This document shows, in pieces, positions 43,673-53,500 of a DNA stretch of 64,000 bases. Numbering within the stretch: the first letter of the stretch is position 1; the number at the start of each line of letters is the position of its first letter. Origin of the DNA: Pilasporangium apinafurcum (lineage: Eukaryota > Oomycota > Peronosporomycetes > Pythiales > Pythiaceae); NCBI GenBank assembly GCA_001600495.1, contig BCKE01000010.1, forward strand, positions 1-64,000, written 5' to 3'. The position numbers and the translations under genes were made by a program. The notes beneath the pieces are model-generated. The model did no database searches. It had not been told where the DNA came from and saw only the letters and a program-made list of their open reading frames with translations.

Positions 43673-45042
43673 ATGCTTGCAACTCTCGTTCACAACAGTG
43701 ACTATTTTGAAAAGCACCAAGGCAAGATAATCAAGAATGCTGTTTCACTGCTGGTCCGTGCAAGCACCCAAACTCAGGATAGCTTATCCAACCTGATCTC
43801 CGCATACTCCAGGTTCAAGGAGTATCCCATCCCTGCTGAGGAGATTGTTTGGATGCAGGAATCATCGGATAGAGTGAGAAACGAGATCGGACTGCTGCCA
43901 CTTGACTTGAACAAATCATCGGAACGTCACATGCCCTTTCTCCGCACAATGCTGATAGACATACAAGCTCACGTAGATAATCGAATGAAGGGTTGCCGAG
44001 TCTGGTCTCTGCTTCCACAGAAACACTTCAAACCTATTTTCATCAAGATCAACACCACCGTCCTGAAGCATCTTGCTAAGGCTTTGGATGACCCTGTTGA
44101 GCTTTACGTCGACAAAGCTGAGTTATGGCGCATGTACTCCAATATAGGTCTTGTGACCAAAGGCCAGCGAAAGGAGTTTGCAGACTTCATCTCGACCGAC
44201 GATATATCAGTTAGTGTGGCAGTCACCCGTCCAAAGCTTCCCATGAGAGAAAAAAAGAGGCATTTTCTCTTGAAGACCGGATCATCGGTTTAGATCCAGG
44301 GAGAAAGAAGATCTTCACTGCTGTTGTCTACAAAGATGAAAGCATGACTATGCTGCAAAATCCGAAAGGAGAGAATGTGAAACATGAAGTCATCCACTGG
44401 TCTAAGGGTTGTTTCTACAGAGAGTGCGTCTACCATAGACGAACAAAGTTGACCAAAGAGTGGATTGATGCTGAGCCTGACATCAAAACCTTCAATGAAA
44501 ACGTTCCTTCGGCAAAAGTTGCGAACCTTGTCTCCTATTTGAAACGAGTCAGATTTTGTCTCGTGTATTTGGATCGTCTTCTTGACGTGTATTCGTCAAG
44601 GAGGATGAAGAGACTACCATGGTCGACCTACATCCATCGACAACAGACGTACGAGAAGGTAGTCAAGAGCCCTACAGGTGGGGATAAACGAACCGTTATC
44701 GCATATGGAGATGCAATTTTCACAAGCTCAGCTAAAGGCAACATTGCTGTTCCTACAACGACCCTACGGAAGCAAATTGGTTCCAGGTGTCGTGTTGCTG
44801 ATGTGGACGAGTTCAGGACGAGCAAGCTGTGTTGTGCTTGTCACAAGAAGATGAAGGGGTTCATCCTTGACGGAAAAGTTGTCAGTGACGGTCTTTATGG
44901 TGTGCGACACTGCAAAAATAGTGAATGCCATCGCACATTGTGGGACCGTGACATCAACGCCGCAATCAACATTTTGAGACTATTCATCGACGAAGAGAAG
45001 AAAAAGAGGAGACTTAAGCCCTTCACAAGGGGTAAAGGATGA
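43673..45042 (+). pseudogene. Fanzor (TnpB-like RNA-guided nuclease) F3, nearly intact core
   Basis: The first frame (43673-44293) encodes HNSDYFEKHQGKI and a central helical domain ending VTRPKLPM. After a frame change in an A-rich run near 44250 the second frame runs unbroken to 45042: RIIGLDPGRKKIFTAVVY (RuvC-I Asp), RRMKRLPWSTYIHRQQTYEK, YGDAIFTSSAKGN, VADVDEFRTSKLCCACHKKM (RuvC-II Glu plus zinc ribbon), HCKNSECHRTLWDRDINAAI (second zinc pair and RuvC-III Asp). A second frame change near 45035 shifts the C-terminus (INNLTAMIPETDEC). The N-terminus seen in F1 is absent here. All catalytic residues are visible, but the frameshifts make it a probable pseudogene or a sequence error. Confidence 0.82.
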
Positions 45043-45112
45043 ATTGGTACTCGAAATCAAAAACTGAGGTGATAAACAACCTCACTGCTATGATTCCGGA
45101 AACGGATGAGTG

Positions 45113-45169
45113 TAACTATTTTCCCATTTGTACCATGCATGGTAGAATGATGTGGGGAGTAAAGGTTAA
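45113..45169 (+). ncRNA. 3'-end palindrome of F3, candidate guide-RNA scaffold
   Basis: The core CCATGCATGG is self-complementary, and flanking arms (TATTTTCCCATTTGTACC; GGTAGAATGATGTGGGGAGT) pair imperfectly. It lies between the last coding codons and the TTAA end and overlaps the codons for the C-terminal residues YFPICTMHGRMMWG. Its position and the equal structure at 12471-12534 and 14023-14079 suggest a transcribed scaffold. The guide would be read from flanking DNA starting at 45170. Not proven by sequence alone. Confidence 0.45.
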
Positions 45170-45203
45170 ATATCAGTTGCCTTTATTCTTATCCAGTCAG
45201 GTC

Positions 45204-45517
45204 CTAGAGAGAAGTCCGTACCAATTCACTTCGCGGTCTGTTACTGCTACTGCTGTTATTGGCGGTGAGTTTGGTGATGCTGATGACACTCGACCAGTTT
45301 TCCAACACACGAAGAGATCCTATCCCGAACAAGTGTTGGATTACGTTTAGAGGTAGAAAGCAAATTTTGTAGCTGTATGCACAAACGTACGCTCGTTCTG
45401 TTGGTTTAGCTGCGTAAGCTTCTCGTTCATTGCGTCCAAGTACTTAACCAGGTCAGCAGATGAATCTCTCAATGCCTCCAGCGCCGCCACTTCCTCATTC
45501 TTGGTGCTGCTTTCCAT
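45204..45517 (-). CDS. DASH/Dam1 complex subunit Dad2
   Basis: Exons 45517-45391 and 45319-45204, 80 aa. Dad2 is a small helical subunit of the DASH complex, which forms microtubule-encircling rings at kinetochores. The protein MESSTKNEEVAALEALRDSS continues with LVKYLDAMNEKLTQLNQQNE and SLRVLENWSSVISI. The EALxxLRDxSxxLVxxLxxxNEKLxxL..VLxNW pattern is the Dad2 signature. The 71-bp intron (GTACGT..ATAG) restores frame. It is otherwise known from fungi and some protists. Its stop lies 34 bp from transposon F3. Confidence 0.78.
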
Positions 45518-45949
45518 TGTTTCAAACCGGTTAGCTCGAAAAAAAATTCCGCAACAATTAGAGGCGCCAAAGTATTCGTTTTAGAAAGAAATCAATAAAG
45601 AAAAATGGTGTATACCACACATGATCCATTTTCAAAGGTTTTGATAATTGATAGCCTGAATAAGATAAATTGATTGGCTAAAATTATATTTGGAGAGTTA
45701 TTATTGGACAAAAAATGTTTCGAAACGCTATCTCCCTCTGAGTTAAACCCCCTGTCGCGTGTTCGTGAGGAGCAATGTATATTTAACTGCAGGTGGTAGT
45801 GACTGCAAAGTGCGAAGGAGCGAAGTGAGCGGGGTGAGCGTTCGTTCTCTTCCCTCGTCCTCGCTTCCCTTCCGTTCCTCCTCATTCGCTTTTTACGCGC
45901 AGAAAACAGCGCGACTGCCGTCGAGGGTGAGGTGCTTGGCTGGCGGTTT
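45518..45949. other. intergenic between divergent genes
   Basis: Contains an inverse CCAAT (ATTGG near 45673) and AT-rich sequence up to 45750, then a GC-rich 5' leader of the apyrase gene. No gene is seen. Confidence 0.4.
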
Positions 45950-47320
45950 ATGCTCCCATTGTCGACGCGAGGGGATAAGAAAAAGAAACGCAAGTCCAGT
46001 TCTGTCGAAGCAACCATGTGGGCCGATCCAACACCACTCGGTCGCACGTCCGTCGTGATGACGGCACCCGCGTCGTCGTCGTCGCTGCGTGCGACGCTTA
46101 CGCGTCACCGTGCGGCGCTGATCATGGGCACGCTCGTGGTGTTCACAGTGCTTTCGCTCTCGCAGTCCTCCCTCTTGCATAGCTCCAGCGCCAATAGCCG
46201 CTACCCATTCCAGCTGAGCCACGACTCACCGGTCGTCGTGGCGCAAAACAACGGCAACAGTCGCACGTATCAATATCAGCAGGATACCGCGGTGCCCCCG
46301 CCGAAGAAACATCTGCGGCAGGAGACGCCGGCTCCATCACAGTTGCAGCGACCTGACTCGTTTGGTCTCGTGATAGTTGCGGATTTGGACAAGAAATCGA
46401 AAGACGAAAGCAGCAAGAAGCCTCTTTTCGTCTCGTACTTGCAACATGCGACGCTCAAGATTACACAGAGTGACCAATCGCGTGCGGAATCTTATGCCGT
46501 GTCTTTTGGTGAGGCGCAGCGGTTCACGACGACTATGAACGAGGCTGGTCGAGGCTTTGAGTTGAGCGAACTGACGTGGTTTAATGGTAAACTGCTCTCG
46601 TTTGACGACCGCACGGGTATCGTTTTCCGGCTGAAGGATTTTGAAGGCGCAAAGGAGGTGAAAGCAATTCCTGAGCATATCATCATGGAAGGCGATGGTG
46701 TGGCCGGCAAAGGGCAGAAGCACGAGTGGGCAACAGTCAAGGACGGCGAGCTGTACATGGGTAGTGTGGGCAAAGAATTCACTGACAATGACGGTAATGT
46801 GATCGGTGACTCGAACCTGTGGGTGGCAGTCATGGACGCGTCTGGTGATGTGCGACACGAAGATTGGACGTCGAATTTTGCTCGCGTACGCCATGCATTG
46901 GGATGCGACTACCCAGGCTACGTGGTGCACGAAGCCATCGAGTGGAGCAGTGTTCATCGCCAGTGGTTTATTCTGCCACGTCGCGTTAGTCAAGAGGCCT
47001 ACAATGACATGTTGGACGAACAGAAGGGTTCGAACAAGATGGTGATCGCCAGCGAAGACTTTAGCACCATTGATGTAGTGGACGTGGGGAAAATTACACC
47101 TTTGCGTGGTTTTTCGTCTTTCAAGTTCCTCCCACGCTCTGACGATTCAGTGATTGTGGCAATTAAGAGTGTCGAGGTGGAGGATGAACATATGCAAACG
47201 TCATTTATCACTGTGTTTGACATCAAGGGGAAGGTACTACTTGAAGAAACAGAGCTCCCAGGTGGACGCAAGTATGAGGGAATTGCATTCTCCCATGATT
47301 GGTCGGACCATCACATATGA
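45950..47320 (+). CDS. calcium-dependent apyrase of the SCAN/CANT1 family
   Basis: About 456 aa from the first in-frame ATG 45950; ATG 46016 (context AACCATGTGG) is a good alternative start. A signal anchor (AALIMGTLVVFTVLSLSQSS) places it as a type II membrane protein of ER/Golgi. After a linker the five-bladed propeller contains FELSELTWFNGKLLSFDDRT, HEWATVKDGELYMGSVGKEF, VVHEAIEWSSVHRQWFILPR, RGFSSFKFLPRSDD and GRKYEGIAF, all blocks of the SCAN apyrase family (PF06079). It would hydrolyse UDP/GDP with Ca2+ to support glycosylation. One exon. Confidence 0.92.
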   Translation: MLPLSTRGDKKKKRKSSSVEATMWADPTPLGRTSVVMTAPASSSSLRATLTRHRAALIMGTLVVFTVLSLSQSSLLHSSSANSRYPFQLSHDSPVVVAQNNGNSRTYQYQQDTAVPPPKKHLRQETPAPSQLQRPDSFGLVIVADLDKKSKDESSKKPLFVSYLQHATLKITQSDQSRAESYAVSFGEAQRFTTTMNEAGRGFELSELTWFNGKLLSFDDRTGIVFRLKDFEGAKEVKAIPEHIIMEGDGVAGKGQKHEWATVKDGELYMGSVGKEFTDNDGNVIGDSNLWVAVMDASGDVRHEDWTSNFARVRHALGCDYPGYVVHEAIEWSSVHRQWFILPRRVSQEAYNDMLDEQKGSNKMVIASEDFSTIDVVDVGKITPLRGFSSFKFLPRSDDSVIVAIKSVEVEDEHMQTSFITVFDIKGKVLLEETELPGGRKYEGIAFSHDWSDHHI

Positions 47321-47436
47321 TAGAAAGACATCAGCATATCGTAGATCCTCGTAGGTTTAGATCCATTTCCCTTCTTGCACATCCAATAATACAAAGTAAG
47401 AAAACATTGAAAGACCCAGTGCATGTCTTCATTTGT

Positions 47437-48224
47437 CTATAACTCGGTCATGTTTTCACAAAGCCACATAATGCCTTCATGAAGGCCTTCACCAGTGGTG
47501 GCGATCGTAGGCTGGACGAAATACTTGCGATTGCTTTGCCTACAGCTTTCTTCGAATGCCAATGCCGTCGTTAGTTCTTCTATGGTGAGCGCCCCCGGCA
47601 GATCGCGTTTATTGAGAAAGATCAATAAACACGAATTCTACGAGTGAGGTATTGAGGTATGGATGGTCAGAAGAGTGCAAGGATGTCGTGTTTAAAACTG
47701 GGAAGACAAGCAGTCGCGAACCTTTAGTTGACTATCTAACAAGACGCCGTTGAGCTCTGCTTTGGCGAGTTCCAATCGTAACAAGTCGGCGCTATCTACT
47801 ACGAAGATGATTCCCTACATATACACACAAAAAGCAATTATCAAGAATTCATTAGCACCATCCAGCTACCTACACGAACAAAGACCCACCTGAGTTCCAG
47901 TGAAGTGGTGACGCCAATAAGGCCGCAGCGAGTCCTGTCCTCCAACATCCTGTTTCAAATACACATGTTTTGTGAGGAGCACAGTCATCCATTCTTATAA
48001 TGAACAAAGCTCGTTGTTATATGCACCCAGATGTGTAGTTTGTATCGGTCATATCGAATGGTCTCCATATTAAATCCAACGGTCGGGATGCTAGCGATGG
48101 CCTTTCCAAGGCGCAAATGGTACAGAATCGTCGTCTTCCCGGCTGCATCCAACCCGATCAGCAACAGTCGCCTCTCGTTGCGGTTCCAAAAGCGCGCAAA
48201 GTTTCTTGAAAAAGCGCTGCCCAT
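47437..48224 (-). CDS. ARF/ARL-family small GTPase
   Basis: Exons 48224-48027, 47949-47890, 47814-47722 and 47637-47437, 183 aa. Features are Gly2 for myristoylation (MGSAFSRNFARFW), the P-loop GLDAAGKT, the switch-I TVGFNMETI, the switch-II WDVGGQDSLRPYWRHHF and the NKRD guanine motif in FLNKRDLPG. The C-terminal SAK/SAT motif is TIATTGEGLHEG. The sequence is closest to the ARF/ARL1 subgroup by IPTVGFNMETIRYDRYKLHI. It would act in membrane trafficking; the paralogue is not resolved. Confidence 0.9.
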
Positions 48225-48416
48225 GTCATGAGAGATTCCCTGTGGTGCGTAAGGACGAGCAACGCAAACGACGAGCGATTGATCTATAATTGTACCTGCT
48301 CACCCGATAAAAACGGATCGTTATGCACACTTCAACACAGTTGGTAACTATGCCGTGGATGAGCATGCTTCCATTCTTCAAGTTTACCAAACTGATACTC
48401 TAAATGGACAGTCAAT

Positions 48417-50360
48417 CTACCCGAGCGAATCTCCACCATAACCTTCACTCTTGCCTGCCAGAAAATCTCGCCGCCCAGCGCCAATCTTCCGTACTTGTGA
48501 GTCGACTTTAGGACAATCGGTAATGCGATGGCCCAACCCACCACAAAAGGCACAGCCCTTTGTGCCAGTAGCATTCGACAGACCCCCACCGTCTGCATTG
48601 TCAAGGTATGGGTCCTCTAGCGCGCGCAGTACTGGTGGCACCGTCTGCTTCGCTTCCACAAGCAAATGTTTGAGATCCAGCAGCGCGCTTTCTGGAACAC
48701 TTTTGTTGATAAACGTCGTCGCGACACCTGTTTTCCCGCAGCGGCCCGTACGACCGATGCGATGGACGTAGTTTTCGATCTCTGCCGGCATGTCAAAGTT
48801 AATGACATGCTTGATATCTGGGAAATCCAATCCTTTGGCAGCGACGTCTGTAGCAACCAGCACGTCTTTTTTACCTCGTTTAAACAAATCGATCGCTTCA
48901 TTCCGCTCTTCTTGATCCTTACCACCATGGATTGAAGCCGCCTCAACTCCTTTCAGAATAAGGTATTCGTAGATATCATCGACATCTCCCTTCCTTTCAC
49001 AAAAAATCACCACAGGAGGACTCGTTTTTTGTAGACATTCCAATAAATACACGATTTTGGCATCTTGTTTCACGTACTCCACTTCCTGAATCACGTCTAG
49101 ATTGGCAGCACCCGCGCGACCAACATTCACGAGGATAGGTTTCACCAGCACGTCCTTCGCGAAATCCTGGAACTTTTGCGGCATCGTGGCCGAAAACAAC
49201 AGTGTTTGCCGCTGGCTCGTGAAATGGTTAAATGTCGTCGCTACTTCTTCGTCGAACCCCAGATCAAGCATGCGATCGCCTTCATCAAGGCAGATGTACT
49301 TGCATAGTCGCAAATTCATTTCCTTGAGTTTCAGGAAATGATTTAAACGACCTGGTGTTGCAACAACAATATGTACTCCTCTACGAGCAATCAGGTCTGA
49401 TTGCGTACGCTTGTCCTCACCACCGATACAAAGTAGACTGCGGAGTTCAGGATAACCCGCCTGAAACAAATGACTTGTAAAATGCTTAACGACCTCGAAT
49501 GTCTGCCGCATGAGCTCACGAGATGGTCCAACAATCAATCCAAAAGGACCCTCTCGTCCAATAATTGGCATTTTTTTCTCCTCTTCCAGCGCCAGCATCA
49601 CCAGAGGTAGCGTGAACGTGACTGTCTTGCCTGAACCGGTGAACGCAATGCCAATCATATCTCGTCCCGAGAGTATACACGGAATGGCTTGTACCTGAAT
49701 AGGTGTGGGTCGGAGGATGTTCTTCGCCTTCAGTGCATCTAATATGGCCGACGGAAAGCGCATATATTCGAAAGACTTGATCGGTGGTGGAATATCTTCT
49801 CCTTCGACCAAAATGTGCCACTTCTTTCGCACAGCATCGCATTCTTCTTCGGTCATATTAGCGATGAACTTCGGCGGTCGCCAATTGGTCTTCATGGTTT
49901 CTGTGTATCGAATTCCTTCTGCGCGCTCATGAGCAGATACTAATGCAGCCTTTTGTACGTAACTGGCTTCTTTGAGCATATTGATTTCCTGTGTATCCTT
50001 CTGAATTTTGGCCTGATTCAGCCCTTGCTCCTCCATGTTCTTCCGCATCTCATACGCTTGGTCGATCAGACTGACATTAGATCGCAGTTTTGGAGCTCCA
50101 TTCATGATGTCGTCATCGTCGGCACTTCGTCCTCCGTCTTCATCGGTACTCGCCGCCGGTTGGCGCTGTTTCTTGCGCTTCGGTCGACTGTCTGAACCAT
50201 CTGCATCACTCTCATTGTCCTCTTCCTGTTCGTCGTCACTGTTCTCCTTATGAATACGTTCCTGCAGAATCTTCCTTCGCTTCTTCAGCTTCTCCTCTTG
50301 CTGTTTACGACGCACCTTCAGCGGCACGTACAGCGTCTCAGTCTCCGTCGTTTCCGCCAT
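48417..50360 (-). CDS. DDX41: DEAD-box RNA helicase DDX41 (Abstrakt)
   Basis: 647 aa, one exon. An N-terminal Lys/Asp/Glu-rich region (YVPLKVRRKQQEEKLKKRRK) is followed by Q motif (RPTPIQVQAIP), motif I (AFTGSGKT), motif II, motif III SAT (LLFSATMP), motif V (ATDVAAKGLDFPDI) and motif VI (HRIGRTGRCGKTG). A CCHC zinc knuckle (CAFCGGLGHRITDCP) lies near the C-terminus; together with this layout it identifies DDX41, a spliceosome-associated helicase. Motif II reads DEGD instead of DEAD. The 144-bp gap to the divergent TRAPPC9 start is a shared promoter. Confidence 0.93.
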   Translation of the reverse strand: MAETTETETLYVPLKVRRKQQEEKLKKRRKILQERIHKENSDDEQEEDNESDADGSDSRPKRKKQRQPAASTDEDGGRSADDDDIMNGAPKLRSNVSLIDQAYEMRKNMEEQGLNQAKIQKDTQEINMLKEASYVQKAALVSAHERAEGIRYTETMKTNWRPPKFIANMTEEECDAVRKKWHILVEGEDIPPPIKSFEYMRFPSAILDALKAKNILRPTPIQVQAIPCILSGRDMIGIAFTGSGKTVTFTLPLVMLALEEEKKMPIIGREGPFGLIVGPSRELMRQTFEVVKHFTSHLFQAGYPELRSLLCIGGEDKRTQSDLIARRGVHIVVATPGRLNHFLKLKEMNLRLCKYICLDEGDRMLDLGFDEEVATTFNHFTSQRQTLLFSATMPQKFQDFAKDVLVKPILVNVGRAGAANLDVIQEVEYVKQDAKIVYLLECLQKTSPPVVIFCERKGDVDDIYEYLILKGVEAASIHGGKDQEERNEAIDLFKRGKKDVLVATDVAAKGLDFPDIKHVINFDMPAEIENYVHRIGRTGRCGKTGVATTFINKSVPESALLDLKHLLVEAKQTVPPVLRALEDPYLDNADGGGLSNATGTKGCAFCGGLGHRITDCPKVDSQVRKIGAGRRDFLAGKSEGYGGDSLG

Positions 50361-50504
50361 CGCAGTCGTGTGTGTTGCTCTTCTTCCACTTGATCCAGAA
50401 CTATGGTCTGTTCAAAACGACACATTGTTACAAACACAATAACTGTTATAACGTTATGTTTTCCAACATGAAAGGATCGACCCATCTCTGGAAGTAACGT
50501 GCAC

Positions 50505-53500
50505 ATGAACGGGCTGATCGCGCCGACGCCGCCGCCGGCGCAGGTCACACGCTGGACGCGCAACGCCGAATTCCTTGTGTATCTAGTGCCTGTAGGCGCC
50601 ATCCCGACGGAACTCTATGTGAGCTACGTCCAGCTGCTGCAAGCATGCCGAGAACTTCCTATCCGATCACTCACGCGACCAGGGGGCTACGCTGCAGAAC
50701 TCTCGCCCTTCCGGAGCTTCTCGTGGGACAGTCCCGGTGCCATCCGCTTTCGCTTCGTATCCACTACCGAGCCGATCGATAATTGCGATGGCGAGGATGT
50801 GCACGCCTGTAATCGCCCCATTGGTGTCATCGGCATTTGCCACTGCCCGTCTACACCCAGCCTCAAGGACGCCTACACGCAGTTCGTGCAGTCGATCCAG
50901 CATTTTCCCGGCATGCTCGTGCAACAATGCTTTGCGTTTGAGCATCGATTTGACGTAGATAGTGTGGAAGAGTGCGCATCGCTGAGCAATCTCGTAATGT
51001 TCCCCGTGCATCACGAACTGGACGAAGGCGAGTCAACCGTGAGTCTACACTTGCGGGTCGTGTTAGATACTATCGCCGTAAGGATCCTCATGTCCCTCGA
51101 GAGCACCATTCGTGCGGCCATCCGACAACAGGCACAAGTAAGCAACACGTCTTCGTTGCCCTTCCAATCTCACTCGGATGCGGGTGAATTACATATGTCA
51201 AGCTTCCTCCTAGATACAAATGTCGAGCCGACGCAATCACAGTTTGTTCATCTTAACTCAATGCCGTTGCTGTCTAGAGACAGCACTCAATCCATGTCGC
51301 CACTCCATCCAGCAAGTTCGGCGGCGTTTTCTTCACCGTCTCCTTTGGCTTCCTCAGATTCGCGTCAACGCAAGCGCCAGATCGCTCGTCAACGAAAACT
51401 TTTTGGTGATTACTCGGTAATGGCGCACTGTCTCCCAGACGCTCTAGAGCATTACATGACCGCGATAGAACTTCTTAAGGAAGAGGAGCGCAAAAGTGGT
51501 GCTGCTGGGGACATGCTTTGGCTCGCAGCGGCGTTGGAAGGATACGCATTCTGCTTGTATCTGGAGTCGCATGATAAGTTTGTGGTCGAGATTGTCGAGA
51601 AAACGTCGGAAGCCATTAGTTTGTACGCCAGGGCGGGAGTCAGCGACCTCGAATGTTTGCTGATAGAGAATGTAGGCTGGTACTATGTGACTGTGATCCT
51701 CCATCTTGCACAGCCAAAGTTTAAGGGCGGAAAGGATAAAGCTGAAGAAAGTATCTGGATCAAGCGCTTGTTATGGGATGCTCTCGATCGAGCATTGGCC
51801 CTCTTTCCTGATCTCCAGCTGCAACGTCAGATAGAATTTATGATCCAGGCAAGTCGAATGCTAGAAAGCATCGGTCATCGAAAGCGCATGGCATTTTTCT
51901 TGCATGAAGCGGCCACACTCCTAATTAGTCGTAATAGCCGTACAAATGTGGATGCAAGTGCGACTACTTCCCCTTTGTCATCGTCAACGCAGCCATATCA
52001 CGATCTGCGAGCAGCTTTAACATTGCAACGTCTCGCTGCGGATCGTCTGGGAATTTTGACTGACAATGACGCACATTCGAACAACAAGAAATGGGAGGTC
52101 ACATCGCTTTACCGAAGTAAGAAAGTGCCAAAAGGAAAGCCTCTTGCCCCATCATCAAGTGTGTCAGCTGACGCGTGGATGATTATCCGTTTTCATGTTC
52201 TTCGTCAGCTACTGACGATAGCAAAGATGCTGGGAAGCCCTCTTCTTATTGGTAAATTCTGCATCCAGCTGCTAGAGCTTTTGGTTTGGAGTGATTCAAT
52301 TCCATCTTCATCCTTGATAGCAAGAAAATCGCCGACAGCACTGAAGAAGTTCCCTCCTATGGCTAACACATTTGTTCCCATAGATCAGATTCAACAAGCG
52401 TTCAGTTTTCAACGAACAGAAGCTGCAACGTCGGAGCGTGCAGGATTGTATGGGAAATCCAGTGTCTATTTTACACCTCCATCAAGTTTGGAGACAAAGG
52501 CCAAACGGTATTTTTCGATAGCAGGGTCGCCGTCATCGACTTTATCCTCTGCAGCGGCATCTTTATCGTCTACTATCGCAAATACACCACGGATTCTTGC
52601 GACTCCCAGACAGCAAATCTCAGCCGCTGTAAATGCGATTTCTACAAAAGCATCACCTGCCTTTTCGTCTCTTTCACACGTTCATCACAGTTCACACTTC
52701 AGTGGTCATGGCATTTCTTCCTCAAACGGTGGCTATGGTGGAATTCCCAACGGCGGAGATGTTGATACTGGATCAAGTAATACATCCGCGGACAATCGAG
52801 ATAGTCAGAGCCTCGAAAAATACAGCGATGGTGGGATCGAAATTGACAGATCTGCTGGCGGTGGGGACTGGAGAGGAAGTATGATTGATGTGACACCAGT
52901 ATGGAATCTACGTTCGAAAGAAGAACTAGTTAAGATGGAGCAAAGCCTACTACATATGATTGAAACGAAGTGCTCACCACTGCATCCTATCCAACAGACT
53001 AAGTTGCGCACCTTCTTGCATGTGGACAAACTCCGCGCTATATCGAAGCATGAGCGACCCTTTTTGTCGAAAACGAAAGCACTAGAGCTATATGGCAATT
53101 CTGGAGTGGATGAAGATACCCATCGACAGAAGCAGTCCGATTTCTTCTATTCCCCATTTGAGAACCAACAACGTCGATCACGAACCAGTGATAACAAATA
53201 TGATGATGATGAGATATCGAATTACGAAAAGGGATATCCCGTCTATGAGTCCATAGAAATTGAGATGGTAATATCGAATCCACTCGGAGTTTCTATTGAA
53301 GTCCAGCAGGCGTCCGCGTGGGTGACGGTGGCGGACGAGAAAGTCTTGTCAAATATTACTGATAGTAGTTCCTGCAGCGCTGCTGTAGAATGTTATCCAA
53401 CTTCACTGATTTTGGCGCCATATGAAAACCAAAGGATTGTAGCCCTGAGTGTTCGGCCAATGCGTACAGGGACATATCACGTCCGCGGGTGTTTTATTCG

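Larger units (their letters stand above)
43290..45169 (+). mobile_element. Fanzor-bearing element F3 with TTAA-bounded inverted ends
   Basis: The left end TTAACCTTTTTCCCCCAAGT (43290) and the inverted right end GTGGGGAGTAAAGGTTAA (to 45169) share TTAACCTTT..CCCC. TTAA sits at both borders, as in piggyBac-like insertions, but no such transposase is visible. The 1880-bp element carries one Fanzor gene with an intact RuvC core. It lies 661 bp (263 bp to the gene's ATG end) beyond the DHHC gene and ends 34 bp before the Dad2 stop codon. Confidence 0.75.
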
